The notes under the pieces: generated by a model
What the model was told of the DNA's origin: nothing
What the model saw: the letters and a program-made list of their open reading frames with translations, nothing else
Databases searched by the model: none
Program-made: the position numbers and the translations under genes
Shown here: positions 10,489-20,328 of the stretch, piece by piece
How the letters are laid out: each line of letters opens with the position of its first letter
Numbering within the stretch: the stretch's first letter is position 1
Assembly: GCA_018401555.1 (NCBI GenBank)
Contig: JAGYKP010000096.1
Span: forward strand, 1 to 42,179
Source of the DNA: Halomonas sp.
GTDB taxonomy: Bacteria > Pseudomonadota > Gammaproteobacteria > Pseudomonadales > Halomonadaceae
Direction: 5' to 3'
Length of the DNA: 42,179 nucleotides

Positions 10489-11413
10489 TACAGCTTGCTT
10501 TCCAGCTCGGGTAGGGCCTCGAAGAGATCCGCCACTAACCCGTAGTCGGCCACCTGGAAGATCGGCGCCTCCTCGTCCTTGTTGATGGCCACGATCACCT
10601 TGGAGTCCTTCATGCCGGCCAGGTGCTGGATGGCACCCGAGATGCCCACGGCAATGTAGAGGTCCGGGGCGACGATCTTGCCGGTCTGGCCCACCTGCAT
10701 GTCGTTGGGCACGAAACCGGCGTCCACCGCGGCGCGCGAGGCGCCGATGGCGGCCCCAGCTTGTCGGCGATGCCGTCGAGGAGCTTGAAGTTGTCGCCGT
10801 TGCCCATGCCGCGGCCACCGGAGATGACCACCTTGGCGGCACCCAGCTCGGGACGGTCGGACTGGGCCAGCTCCTCGTTGATGAAGGTGGACTGGGCGTT
10901 GTCGGCCACGAAGTCCACGGCCTCGATGGCGGCGCTGCCGCCCTCACCCACCGCATCGAAGCCGGTGGTGCGCACGGTGATCACCTTGAGCGCGTCCTCG
11001 CTCTGCACCGTGGCGATGGCGTTGCCGGCGTAGATCGGGCGCTTGAAGGTATCCGCGGACTCGACGGCAATGATCTCGGAGATCTGTGCGACGTCCTTGA
11101 GCGCGGCGACTCGCGGCAGCACGTTCTTGCCGGTGGTGGAGGCCACCGCCAGCACGTGGCTGTAGTCCCCGGCGAGCTCGGCGATCAGCGCCGCGGTGGG
11201 CTCGGCCAGCAGGTGGGCATAGGCTGCGTTGTCGGCCACGCGCACCTTGCTGACGCCATCGAGCCTGGCGGCGGCCTCGGCGATGGCGGAGACGCCCTCG
11301 CCGGCCACCAGCACGTCGATATCGCCGCCGATCTGTTGTGCGGCGGCCACTACATGGGCGGTGGCGCCGGCCAGGGCGCCGTCGTGATGTTCGGCAAGTA
11401 CCAGGATGCTCAT
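10488..11413 (-). CDS. etfA: electron transfer flavoprotein alpha subunit (one frameshift)
   Basis: FAD-carrying subunit of ETF, which takes electrons from acyl-CoA dehydrogenases and passes them to ETF-quinone oxidoreductase. It starts [12 protein letters not shown]. The C-terminal FAD-binding domain shows [37 protein letters not shown] sequence, [15 protein letters not shown] and [14 protein letters not shown]-run at 10754-10757 lacks one base; with five C the protein reads [17 protein letters not shown] and is 308 residues, the usual length. The start overlaps the etfB stop (ATGA). Its place among four acyl-CoA dehydrogenases of the block gives them a dedicated electron carrier. Confidence 0.93.
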
Positions 11414-12162
11414 GAGATCACCTTCGCCTCGTTCTTGAGTTTGTCGACCAGTTCGTCCACCGAGTCCACCTTGACGCCACCCTGGCGCTCGGCCGGCGGC
11501 TCGACCTTGACCAGCTTGACCTTCGAGGCCACCTCGATGCCGAGATCCGCCGGGGTCTTGACGTCCAGCGGCTTCTTCTTGGCCTTCATGATGTCGGGCA
11601 GCTTGGCGTAGCGCGGCTCGTTGAGGCGCAGGTCGGTGGTGACGATGGCCGGCAGGGTCAGCTCGACGGTCTGCAGTCCGCCGTCGATCTCGCGGGTCAC
11701 CTGCACCTTCTCTCCCTCGACCTTCACCTCGGAGGCGAAGGTGCCCTGGGGCAGGCCAGTCAGCGCGGCGAGCATCTGGCCGGTCTGGTTGTTGTCGGTG
11801 TCGATGGCCTGCTTGCCGAGGATCACCAGGCCCGGCTGCTCCTCTTCCACCAGCTTGGCCAGCGCCTTGGCGGCGCCCAGCGACTCAACGCGCTCGTCGG
11901 TCTCGACGTGGATGGCACGGTCGGCGCCCAGCGCCAGCGCGGTGCGCAGCTGCTCCTGGGCGGCCTTGGGACCGACGGTGACGGCGACGATCTCGGTGGC
12001 CACACCCTTTTCTTTCAGGCGCACCGCCTCTTCCACGGCGATCTCGCAGAAGGGGTTCATGGCCATCTTGACGTTGGTGAGGTCGACGTCGGAGTTATCC
12101 GGCTTGACGCGGATCTTGACGTTGTAGTCGATGACGCGTTTGACCGCGACGAGGATCTTCAT
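11410..12162 (-). CDS. etfB: electron transfer flavoprotein beta subunit
   Basis: A complete 250-residue ETF beta subunit beginning [20 protein letters not shown]. The AMP-binding and signature region is visible as [20 protein letters not shown], and the recognition loop [20 protein letters not shown] lies near residues 200-220, where the conserved Leu would contact acyl-CoA dehydrogenases. It lies 13 bases after gcdH and overlaps etfA, so gcdH-etfB-etfA are surely co-transcribed. No frameshift is seen. Confidence 0.95.
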   Translation of the reverse strand: MKILVAVKRVIDYNVKIRVKPDNSDVDLTNVKMAMNPFCEIAVEEAVRLKEKGVATEIVAVTVGPKAAQEQLRTALALGADRAIHVETDERVESLGAAKALAKLVEEEQPGLVILGKQAIDTDNNQTGQMLAALTGLPQGTFASEVKVEGEKVQVTREIDGGLQTVELTLPAIVTTDLRLNEPRYAKLPDIMKAKKKPLDVKTPADLGIEVASKVKLVKVEPPAERQGGVKVDSVDELVDKLKNEAKVIS

Positions 12163-12175
12163 GGTGTTCTCTCCT

Positions 12176-13357
12176 TTAGCAGAAGGCCTGGATGCCAGTC
12201 TGGGCGCGGCCGAGGATCAGGGCATGGACGTCATGGGTGCCCTCGTAGGTGTTGACCACCTCGAGGTTGACCAGATGGCGCGCCACCCCGAACTCGTCAC
12301 TGATGCCGTTGCCACCCAGCATGTCGCGGGCCAGACGGGCAATATCCAGGGAGCGGCCGCAGCTGTTGCGCTTCATGATCGAGGTGATCTCCACCGCGGC
12401 GCTGCCCTCGTCCTTCATGCGCCCCAGGCGCAGGCAGCCCTGCAGTGCCAGGCAGATGTCAGTCTGCATGTCGGCCAGCTTCTTCTGGATCAGCTGGTTG
12501 GCGGCCAGCGGGCGGCCGAACTGCTGACGGTCCAGGGTGTACTGGCGGGCGGTGTGCCAGCAGTCCTCGGCGGCGCCCAGCGCGCCCCAGGCAATGCCGT
12601 AGCGGGCCGAGTTGAGGCAGGTGAAGGGGCCCTTGAGGCCGCGCACCTCGGGGAACAGGTTCTCCTCCGGCACGAAGACATCGTCCAGAACGATTTCGCC
12701 GGTGATCGAGGCACGCAGCCCCACCTTGCCGTGGATCGCCGGGGCGGAGAGGCCCTCCCAGCCCTTCTCGAGCACGAAGCCGCGTATGTCGCCCTCATCG
12801 TCCTTGGCCCACACCGCGAAGACATCGGCGATGGGGCTGTTGGTGATCCACGTCTTGTTGCCGGTCAGGCGATAGCCACCCTCGACCTTACGGGCACGGG
12901 TCACCATGGAGCCGGGGTCGGAGCCGTGATTGGGCTCGGTGAGGCCGAAGCAGCCGATCCACTCGCCGCTGGCGAGCTTGGGCAGGTACTTCTGCTTGGT
13001 GGCCTCGTTGCCGAACTCATTGATCGGCACCATCACCAGCGAGGACTGAACGCTCATCATCGAACGGTAGCCGGAGTCGACACGCTCAATCTCCCGGGCG
13101 ATCAGGCCATAGCAGACGTAGTTGAGGCCACTGCCGCCGTACTCCTCGGGGATGGTGGCGCCCAGCAGGCCGGTCTCGCCCATCTCGCGGAAGATGGCCG
13201 GGTCGGTCTGCTCATGGCGGAAGGCTTCCAGCACGCGCGGCGCGAGCTTGTCGGCAGCGAACTGGGCGGCACTCTGCTGCACCATGCGCTCTTCGTCGCT
13301 GAGCTGCTGGTCGAGGAGCAGCGGATCCTGCCAATGGAAAGCGGGGTTCTGGGACAT
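12176..13357 (-). CDS. gcdH: glutaryl-CoA dehydrogenase
   Basis: A complete 393-residue flavoenzyme that oxidises and decarboxylates glutaryl-CoA to crotonyl-CoA, passing electrons to ETF. Diagnostic stretches are [54 protein letters not shown] (flavin and substrate loop), [19 protein letters not shown] and the C-terminal [14 protein letters not shown], whose Glu is the catalytic base. In this block it would accept glutaryl-CoA made by thiolysis of 3-oxopimeloyl-CoA; lysine or tryptophan breakdown is an additional possible use. Distances to both neighbours are short. Confidence 0.95.
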   Translation of the reverse strand: MSQNPAFHWQDPLLLDQQLSDEERMVQQSAAQFAADKLAPRVLEAFRHEQTDPAIFREMGETGLLGATIPEEYGGSGLNYVCYGLIAREIERVDSGYRSMMSVQSSLVMVPINEFGNEATKQKYLPKLASGEWIGCFGLTEPNHGSDPGSMVTRARKVEGGYRLTGNKTWITNSPIADVFAVWAKDDEGDIRGFVLEKGWEGLSAPAIHGKVGLRASITGEIVLDDVFVPEENLFPEVRGLKGPFTCLNSARYGIAWGALGAAEDCWHTARQYTLDRQQFGRPLAANQLIQKKLADMQTDICLALQGCLRLGRMKDEGSAAVEITSIMKRNSCGRSLDIARLARDMLGGNGISDEFGVARHLVNLEVVNTYEGTHDVHALILGRAQTGIQAFC

Positions 13358-13399
13358 GTCGGAATTTCCTCTACTTGTCGTTGTGGTCGCGGGCAGCCG

Positions 13400-14543
13400 T
13401 CAGCTGGCCTCGAGAAGGTCGGCGAAGGCCTTGAGATGGCGGTCGTCATCGCCGAAGCGGTGGCCAAGCATCACCAGATGGCGGGCATGGTGGGCAAGAC
13501 TGTATTCCCAGGTCATGCCGATGCCGCCGTGGAGCTGGATCGCCTGCTCGGCGATGAACTGGGCGGCGCGCTTGACCACATGCTGAGCAGCGATCAGCTG
13601 GCGACTACGCTCGGCACTCGCCGGCTCGTCGGCCACGCAGGCGGCGAGGATCGCCATGGAGGTGGCCAGCTCCAGCTCGGTGGTCATGTCCACCATGCGA
13701 TGCTGAAGCACCTGGAAGCGACCAATGGGCTTGCCGAACTGCTCGCGGGTCTTGAGATAGTCCAGGGTCAGCTCGCAGGCCTGCTGCATGCTGCCCACCG
13801 CTTCGGCGCACTGCGCCGCCATGGCGCGACCCAGCTGATGATCCAGCGCCGCGAAGGCCTCGCCGGCCTGCCCCAACAGGGCATCCTCGGCAAGGGTCAC
13901 CCCATCGAGAGTCAGGTCGCAGGCCCAGTGCCCCGCCATGGTGGGGTAGCTGCGGCGCTGAACGCCTTCAGCGGTGGGGTCGACCACAAACAGCGACAGC
14001 CCCTGCCTGTCGCCGGGCTCCCCGGCGGTGCGCGCCACTACCAGCACCCGCTGGGCGCGCACAGCCGCCGATCACCACCGACTTGCGCCCCGTCAGCCGC
14101 CAGCCACCCGCGGCCTGCTCGGCACGTGTCTCGGTCCACTCGGGCCGGTAGTGGGTGTGCGGCTCCTCGCTAGCCACCGCGAGAAGCAGCTCGCCGGTAG
14201 CGAGTTCGGAAAGCAGTGCCTCACACTGAGTCTGATTGCCCAGCGCCTGGACCAGCCCGCCGCCCAGCAGTTGAGATTCCAGAAAGGGTTCCAGGCAGAG
14301 CCCCCGACCCAGCTCCTGCATCACCACCAGGGTGTCGATGCCGCTGCCACCCATGCCACCGTGGGCCTCGTCGATGGGCACCGCCAGCACGCCGAGCTCG
14401 GCCAGCTGGCTCCGAAAGGCCTCGCTGAAGCCAGGCTCGCTGCGCTGGGCCCGGTCACGCTGCTCGAAGGTATAGTGCTCCCTGACCAGCCGGACCAGCA
14501 TGTCCTGCAGCATCTGCTGCTCGTCACTCAGTGAAAAGTCCAT
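13400..14543 (-). CDS. pimD: acyl-CoA dehydrogenase, pimeloyl-CoA dehydrogenase small-subunit-like (one frameshift)
   Basis: Flavin-dependent acyl-CoA dehydrogenase of about 380 residues. It starts MDFSLSDEQQMLQDMLVRL, with HGGMGGSGIDTLVVMQELG in the N-terminal helical domain. After GRKSVVIGG one extra base near 14065 breaks the frame, and the second half resumes at RAQRVLVVART. The C-terminal half has KTREQFGKPIGRFQVLQHRM and HGGIGMTWEYSLAHHARH, the Glu of TWEY being in the usual catalytic-base region. The gene sits 10 bases after the large-subunit-like gene, as pimC-pimD do in alicyclic and dicarboxylic acid degraders. The exact substrate is inferred from context. Confidence 0.78.
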
Positions 14544-14552
14544 GGTGGCCTC

Positions 14553-15749
14553 CTATAAGCCCAGTTGGGCCTTCGCCAGGATATTCTTCTGGATCTCGTT
14601 GGACCCGCCGAAGATCGACAGCTTGCGCAGATTGAAGTAGTGCGCGGCCGGCGAGACGCTGTAGTCGGCATGCAGCGGCTCGCCGTCATGCTCGAGTGCC
14701 ATCTCCTCAGCGAGGAACGGCAGGGCGTGGGGGCCCAGCACCCGGCGGGCCAGGTCGCTGATTGCCTGGCGGATCTCGGAGCCGGTGATCTTGAGGATCG
14801 AGCTCTCGGCGCCCGGCACGCCACCGGCCTGGGCCCGGGCGAGGATGCGCAGGGTACTCATCTCCACCGCCATCAGGCGCATCTCCACCTCGGCGATGCG
14901 TTGACGCAACAGCGGGTCCTCGAGGGCCGGGCGGCCGTCGATCACCTCGTGGCGGGCAATCTCCTTGAGATGGGCGAGCGCCGCCTTGGAGATGCCGACG
15001 CCAGCCTGGCCGGTGCGCTCGTGGGTCAGCAGGTACTTGGCGCAGGTCCAGCCGTCGTTCTCCTCTCCCACCAGGTTCTCCACTGGCACCCGGACATCAT
15101 TGAAGAACACCTCATTGACCTCGTGGGCGCCATCCAGGGTGATAATCGGCTGCACCGAGATCCCCGGCGTATCCATGTCGATAAGCAGGAAGGAGATACC
15201 GGCCTGGGGCTTGGCCTCGGGGTCGGTGCGCACCAGGCAGAAGATGCGGTTGGCGTGCTGACCCAGGGTAGTCCAGGTTTTCTGTCCGTTGACGACATAG
15301 TGATCACCGTCACGCACCGCCCGGGTCTTCACGGAGGCCAGGTCCGAGCCGGCGCCCGGTTCGGAGTAGCCCTGGCACCACCAGTCGCTACCATCGAGGA
15401 TGCGCGGCAGGTAGTAGTCCTTCTGCTGCTGGGTACCGAACTTGATGATCACCGGCGCCACCATGTTGACACCGAAGGAGATCAGTCGCGGCGCACCGGC
15501 GGCCGCGCCCTCCTCCTCGAAGATATGCTTCTCCACCACGCTCCAGCCGGTACCGCCATATTCAACCGGCCAATTGGCGGCGTACCAGCCGCGACGATTG
15601 AGGATCGCCTGCCAGCGCTGGTGGTCCTCCTTGGTCAGTTTCTTGCCCAGTCGCACCTTGGCGGCGATGTCATCGGGCAGTTCGTCCTTCAGGAAGGCCC
15701 GCACTTCTTCACGGAAGGCGAGTTCCTGATCATTGAAGTGGATATTCAT
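14553..15749 (-). CDS. pimC: acyl-CoA dehydrogenase, pimeloyl-CoA dehydrogenase large-subunit-like
   Basis: A complete 398-residue acyl-CoA dehydrogenase. It begins [20 protein letters not shown] and has [39 protein letters not shown] (flavin loop), [20 protein letters not shown] and the C-terminal [20 protein letters not shown]. At the usual YEG catalytic position it has FGG. A Glu in [13 protein letters not shown] may serve instead, as in other long-chain-type members, which is inference. The partner with Glu at the usual place is the next gene. The start overlaps the hydratase stop by ATGA. Pimeloyl-CoA is the likely substrate given badH-badI nearby and gcdH downstream. Confidence 0.82.
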   Translation of the reverse strand: MNIHFNDQELAFREEVRAFLKDELPDDIAAKVRLGKKLTKEDHQRWQAILNRRGWYAANWPVEYGGTGWSVVEKHIFEEEGAAAGAPRLISFGVNMVAPVIIKFGTQQQKDYYLPRILDGSDWWCQGYSEPGAGSDLASVKTRAVRDGDHYVVNGQKTWTTLGQHANRIFCLVRTDPEAKPQAGISFLLIDMDTPGISVQPIITLDGAHEVNEVFFNDVRVPVENLVGEENDGWTCAKYLLTHERTGQAGVGISKAALAHLKEIARHEVIDGRPALEDPLLRQRIAEVEMRLMAVEMSTLRILARAQAGGVPGAESSILKITGSEIRQAISDLARRVLGPHALPFLAEEMALEHDGEPLHADYSVSPAAHYFNLRKLSIFGGSNEIQKNILAKAQLGL

Positions 15750-16634
15750 GGGTTGGTCCCCCGTTGGTCATCTCCGCCTGGCGGCGTCTTGCGGCTGTCG
15801 CTGCCCCGGGCCAGGAAGGCCTCCACCTTGGCCTGGCGCTGCGGCGAGGCCAGACACTCGAGGAACAGCTCGCGCTCGCGGGCCAGCGCCTTGTCGAAGG
15901 GTTGGGTAATGGCGGCTTCGAGTGCCTCGGTCGCCTTGAGTGGCGCCAGATCGCCGGACTCCGGCAGCGCCAGTGCCGCGCGCTGACGAGCCAGCCAGTC
16001 GAGAGGGTCGTCGCTCGAGGAATGGAGCGCCTGCTCCCGGGTGGGCCGTACGCCCTGTCCGGCGAACTCGGCCGCCATGGCGATACGCGCCTCCTCGGGG
16101 TATGCCCCTGCTCGGCCACGGCATCCACAAGCCCCAGCTCGAGGCACGCTCGGCACCGATGGGCTCTCCGGGAGAGGATCCGCTCGAGGGCGGCTTCCAG
16201 GCCGATCAATCGCGGCAGGCGCTGGGTGCCGCCGGCACCGGGGATCAACCCCAGCTTGACCTCGGGCAGACCGAAGCGCGCCTCGGGCGCGGCTATGCGG
16301 TAATGACACGCCATGGCCAGTTCCAGCCCTCCACCCAGGGAGACGCCGTGCATCAGGCCACCACCGGCTTGGACGAGCCTTCGATGGCATTGATCACCTC
16401 TGGCAGCAGCGGCGCCTGGGGCGGCTTGCCGAATTCCTTGATATCGGCACCGGCGGAGAAGCAGCGACCACCCGACTGCAGCAGGATCCACTCGATCCGA
16501 GTGTCATCCAGCGCCGCCACCAGGGCCTCCACCAGTCCAGATCGCACCGCCTGCCCCAGGGCGTTCACCGGAGGCTTGAAGATCGTGATCAGGCCACAGC
16601 GGCCCTCTCGAGTCAGGGTGACGGGGTTGCTCAT
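15746..16634 (-). CDS. enoyl-CoA hydratase, FadB/PimF-type hydratase half (frameshifted)
   Basis: Crotonase-fold hydratase, first gene of the long minus-strand transcript. The N-terminal part reads [20 protein letters not shown] and [20 protein letters not shown]. After SSKPVVA a base is missing (near 16355). The next frame gives [20 protein letters not shown] and [20 protein letters not shown] with the crotonase Glu residues. A second shift near 16110-16160 leads to the C-terminal part. That part ([20 protein letters not shown]) resembles the linker helix that joins hydratase and dehydrogenase in FadB/FadJ/PimF, yet no dehydrogenase domain follows. It may hydrate 2,3-dehydropimeloyl-CoA, cyclohex-1-enecarboxyl-CoA, or both; a separate BadK is not seen. 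Confidence 0.8.
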
Positions 16635-16769
16635 GTGACGCTCTCTCCCGTGTTGTTGTCGTCAGCCACGCGGCTGGTGCAGCGATCTCGCCAGGCCGAC
16701 TCACCGACAGCATTCATGACAATGAGATGTCACACCATCTGCTGAATCACTGCACCTGGTATGGAGTCG

Positions 16770-16798
16770 AGTCTAGCCACACCCAAAATAAAAGACAA
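16770..16798 (-). promoter_or_regulatory. sigma70-type promoter for the hydratase/pimCD/gcdH/etf transcript
   Basis: On the minus strand TTGTCT (16793-16798) and TAGACT (16770-16775) are separated by exactly 17 bases, about 135 bases before the hydratase start. An inverted pair TGACA-N6-TGTCA lies between this promoter and the gene, around 16717-16733. Confidence 0.5.
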
Positions 16799-16802
16799 TG
16801 TA

Positions 16803-16831
16803 TTGACATAATTTTTATCCTGGCCTAGCTT
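16803..16831 (+). promoter_or_regulatory. promoter of the aliA1-badH-badI-aliB operon
   Basis: TTGACA (16803-16808), 17 bases, then TAGCTT (16826-16831). The same hexamer pair and spacing recur before the second aliA at 22166-22194, which supports it as functional. Its -35 element lies only four bases from that of the divergent minus-strand promoter, so the two transcripts share a control region. Confidence 0.6.
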
Positions 16832-16876
16832 GGTATCAGCCGCAGGGCGATGGCGGCACCGATAATCAAACAAGCA

Positions 16877-16886
16877 TTTGATCAAA
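16877..16886. promoter_or_regulatory. candidate operator palindrome upstream of aliA1
   Basis: TTTGATCAAA is a perfect 10-bp palindrome downstream of the -10 element and 24 bases before the aliA1 start. It lies in a block (CAAGCAT, TGATCAAAAACAA) conserved upstream of aliA2. A half-site ATCAAA precedes it by six bases. Position and symmetry fit a repressor site, plausibly for the MarR protein encoded at 21541. Confidence 0.45.
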
Positions 16887-16910
16887 AACAAACTATCATC
16901 AGGAGCTTGC

Positions 16911-18553
16911 ATGCCGATCCATACGAATCTGACGCCTGAGCGCAGAAAGACCATGGTTGAGCTGGGGGTCTGGAATGACAGGATCATTACAGACTATCTG
17001 GATGAGGCGGTGGCCTCGGCCGGCAACAAGACCGCCATCGTGACCTACCGAATGGCTGACGGCAGCCGCAGCGAGCTCAGCTATCGTGAACTGAACGACA
17101 AGGTCACTCGCCTGGCGGCGGGGTTGGCGGGGCTCGGCGTGGAGAAGGGCGATGTCGTCTCCTGCCAGCTGCCCAACTGGTGGCAGATGACCGCGCTGCA
17201 TCTGGCCTGCGTGCGTATCGGCGCGGTGCTCAACCCGCTGATGCCGATCTTCCGCGAGCACGAACTCGAGTTCATGCTCGGCATGGCCGAAAGCAAGGTG
17301 CTGGTGGTGCCGCAGACCTTCCGCAAGTTCGACCACGGCGCCATGGCCCACTATCTGCAGCCCTCGCTGCCCCGTCTCGAGCATGTACTGGTGGTCGACG
17401 GACAGGGCGACGAGGCTTCGAGCAGGTACTGCTGGAGCGTGCCTGGGAAGAGGAAATCGACACTGCCGGAACTGTTCAAGTCACGCCGCCCCTCGGGCGA
17501 CGACGTGGTACAGATCCTCTACACCTCCGGTACCACCGGCAAGCCGAAGGGGGTGATGCACACCTCCAACACCCTGTTCAGCAATATTCGCCCCCTGGCG
17601 GAGCGCCTGGCCCTGGGCGAGGCGGACAGCGTCTTCATGCCCTCGCCGCTGGCCCACCAGTTGGGCTTCCTCTATGGCCTGATGCTGCCGGTCTATCTGA
17701 AGAGCACCGCGGTGCTACGGGACACCTGGCTGCCCGAGGGTCGACCCGCATCCTGCGCACCGAACAGCCGCGCCTGATGCTCGGCTCGACCCCCTTCCTG
17801 GCCGATATCGCCGAACAGGCCATCGACCACGGCCCGGACCTGCAGTCGCTGAAGCTCTTCCTGTGCGCCGGCGCGCCGATCCCCAGCCCCCTGGTGGAGA
17901 AAGCCGCGAAGAACCTGCCGACCCGCATCCTGTCCGCCTGGGGCATGACCGAGAACGGCGCGGTGACCACCACCCTGCCCGAAGATGACCCCGAGCGTGC
18001 CGTGCACACCGATGGCGTGCCACTGCCCTTCGTCGAGCTCAAGGTCACCGACATGGAGGGCGACACGCTGCCTGCCGGCCAGGAGGGCCCCCTCTATATG
18101 CGCGGCGCCAGCCTGTTCGTCGGCTACTTCAAACAGCCGGAGCTCTACGGCGTGGATGACGAGGGCTGGTTCCCCACCGGCGACCTCGCGCGCCTCGATG
18201 AGCAGGGCTATATCCGCATCACCGGGCGCTCCAAGGATGTGGTGATCCGCGGTGGCGAGAACATCCCCATCGTCGATGTCGAGAACACTCTCTACCAGCA
18301 CCCCAAGATCCAGGCCCTGGCCCTGGTGGGCAAGCCCGACGAGCGCCTCGGCGAGCGGCTGTGTGCCTACGTGACCCTCAAGGAGGGCGAGGAATCGCTG
18401 ACGCTCGAGGAGGTCTGCACCTTCCTGAGCGAGCGCAAGATGACCCGCCAGTACCACCCGGAATTCCTGGAGGTGCTGGATGAACTGCCGCGCACCCCCT
18501 CCGGCAAGATCCAGAAGTTCAAGCTGCGCGAAAAGGCCAGCCAGAACGGCTGA
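16911..18553 (+). CDS. aliA: cyclohexanecarboxylate-CoA ligase-like (AliA), copy 1, frameshifted
   Basis: AMP-forming acyl-CoA ligase that would activate an alicyclic acid with ATP and CoA. It shares with R. palustris AliA-type ligases the segments FQLPNWW-like (SCQLPNWWQM), CVRIGAVLNPLMPIFREHEL and AWGMTENGAV. The P-loop motif YTSGTTGKPKGVMHTSNTL and the C-terminal Lys in PSGKIQKFKL are present. Compared with copy 2, one base is missing at about 17413, one is gained at about 17468, and one is missing at about 17740, so the frame is lost in the middle as read. With these repaired it is 547 residues. It keeps the family motif CAGAPIPSPLV, which copy 2 has lost. AGGAG five bases before ATG fixes the start. 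Confidence 0.85.
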
Positions 18554-18603
18554 GTCCAATCCCTGCAACAAGCCTACCCCCCAACTCCCGTGGAGAGACA
18601 ACC

Positions 18604-19371
18604 ATGAAAGGACTGAAGAACAGAACCGTGATCGTGACGGGCGGCGGCGGCGGCATCGGCCGCGCGGTATGCAAGCGCTTCGCCGAGCACGGCGCCAAGG
18701 TAGCGGTGCTGGACCGCGATGAGACCGCCGCCCAGGCCACCGTGGACGCCATCGGCGAGACCGACGGCCAGGCCAAGGCCTACGCCGCCGACATCACCGA
18801 TTACGCCGCCATCGTGTCCACCGTGGCGAGCATCGAGCAGGACCTGGGCACGCCCACCGTACTGGTCAACAACGCCGGATTCGACCGCTTCATGCCGTTC
18901 CTGAAGACCGAGCCCGCCATGTGGGAGTCGCTGATCGCCGTCAACCTGACCGGAGCGCTCAACATGCACCACGTGGTGCTGCCCAAGATGGTCGAGTCTG
19001 GCGGCGGTCGGGTGATCAATATCGCCTCCGATGCCGCCCGTGTCGGCTCCTCTGGCGAGGCCGTCTACGCCGCCTGCAAGGCCGGCCTGATCGGCCTGAG
19101 CAAGACCCTGGCCCGCGAGCTCGCCAGCAAGAGCGTGACCTTCAACGTGGTCTGCCCCGGCCCCACCGACACCGCGCTGCTCAAGGGCGTGGCAGAAACT
19201 GCCCGCGACCCGGAGAAGCTGCTGGAGGCCTTCCGCAACGCCGTGCCCATGCGCCGCATCGGCCAGCCGGAGGACTATCCCGGCATCATCACCATGCTCG
19301 GCAGCGACGAGGCCAGCTTTATCACCGGCCAGGTGATCAGCGTGTCCGGCGGCCTGACGATGGCCGGATAA
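18604..19371 (+). CDS. badH: 2-hydroxycyclohexanecarboxyl-CoA dehydrogenase (BadH-like SDR)
   Basis: A complete 255-residue short-chain dehydrogenase/reductase. The NAD-binding loop is TGGGGGIGRAVCKRF, followed by VNNAGFDRFMPFLKTEP and the catalytic Ser/Tyr/Lys in IASDAARVGSSGEAVYAACK. NLTGALNMHHVVLPKMVE, NVVCPGPTDTALLKGV and FITGQVISVSGGLTM are, from memory, close to R. palustris BadH. It would oxidise 2-hydroxycyclohexanecarboxyl-CoA to the 2-keto form. It lies 50 bases after aliA1 and before badI, the badH-badI order of known alicyclic pathways. GGAGAG precedes the ATG. A generic FabG-like role is less likely given this context. Confidence 0.88.
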   Translation: MKGLKNRTVIVTGGGGGIGRAVCKRFAEHGAKVAVLDRDETAAQATVDAIGETDGQAKAYAADITDYAAIVSTVASIEQDLGTPTVLVNNAGFDRFMPFLKTEPAMWESLIAVNLTGALNMHHVVLPKMVESGGGRVINIASDAARVGSSGEAVYAACKAGLIGLSKTLARELASKSVTFNVVCPGPTDTALLKGVAETARDPEKLLEAFRNAVPMRRIGQPEDYPGIITMLGSDEASFITGQVISVSGGLTMAG

Positions 19372-19459
19372 GGCAACCCCCTTGCACTGCTGCGCTCGTG
19401 TTCCGTCGTGAAGAGATAGCCGCCAGCGGTGAGCGAAATTCAGTTTCAGGAGCTCAACA

Positions 19460-20246
19460 ATGAACTACGAAGATATCCTCTATGACGTCACCGATGGTGT
19501 AGCCACCATCACCATCAACCGTGCGGACCGCTACAACGCCTTTCGCGGCCAGACCTGCATGGAACTGCTGGACGCCTTCAACCGCGCCGGCTGGGACAAG
19601 TCGATCGGCGTGATCGTGCTGACCGGCGCCGGCGACAAGGCCTTCTGCACCGGCGGCGACCAGGGCGCCCACGAGGGACAGTACGACGGCCGCGGCCATC
19701 ATCGGCCTGCCGGTAGAGGAGCTGCAGACCCTGATCCGCCAGGTACCCAAGCCGGTCATCGCCCGGGTCAACGGCTTCGCCATCGGCGGCGGCCACGTGC
19801 TGCACGTGGTCTGTGACCTCTCCATCGCCTCCGAGACTGCCATCTTCGGCCAGGTCGGCCCCAAGGTCGGTTCGGTGGATCCCGGCTTCGGCACCGCCTA
19901 CCTGGCGCGTGTCGTTGGCGAGAAGCGCGCCCGCGAGATCTGGTACCTGTGCCGCAAGTACAGCGCCCAGCAGGCCCTCGACTGGGGACTGGTCAACGCC
20001 GTGGTGCCCCCCGAGCAGCTCGACGAGGAAGTCCGCAAGTGGTGCGACGAGATCCTCGAGAAGAGCCCCACCGCACTCTCCATCGCCAAGCGCTCCTTCA
20101 ACGCCGACAGCGAGAACATCGCCGGCATCGGCGCCCTGGGCATGCAGACCCTGAGCCTCTACTACGAGACCGAGGAGTCGAAGGAAGGGGTCGCGGCCTT
20201 CAAGGAGAAGCGCAAGCCCGAGTTCCGCAAGTACTACAACAAGTGA
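19460..20246 (+). CDS. badI: 2-ketocyclohexanecarboxyl-CoA hydrolase (BadI-like), one frameshift
   Basis: Crotonase-superfamily ring-opening hydrolase that converts 2-ketocyclohexanecarboxyl-CoA to pimeloyl-CoA. NRADRYNAFRGQTCMELL, AFCTGGDQGAHEGQYDGRG, FGQVGPKVGSVDPGFGTAYL, ARVVGEKRAREIWYLCRKYS and EKRKPEFRKYY are hallmarks of BadI and the related MenB-like enzymes. After YDGRG one extra C (19693-19697) breaks the frame, which resumes at IIGLPVEELQTLIRQVPKPV; corrected length 261 residues. The match extends to the last residues, so I prefer BadI over MenB or a general hydratase. The gap of about 90 bases after badH has no gene. Confidence 0.9.
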
Positions 20247-20328
20247 TGCCGGTTCGGCGTTGAAGGTTGATATGAGATGCCATCGGCCCCGGCGGGTCGA
20301 TGGCACCCAGGAGAGGATGGAGACCGCC

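Noticed and set aside
12131..14173. 680-codon plus-strand open frame
   Set aside because: It lies antisense to gcdH and the pimD-like gene, has His/Gln/Gly-rich low-complexity composition and no family motif; it is a shadow of GC-rich coding DNA.
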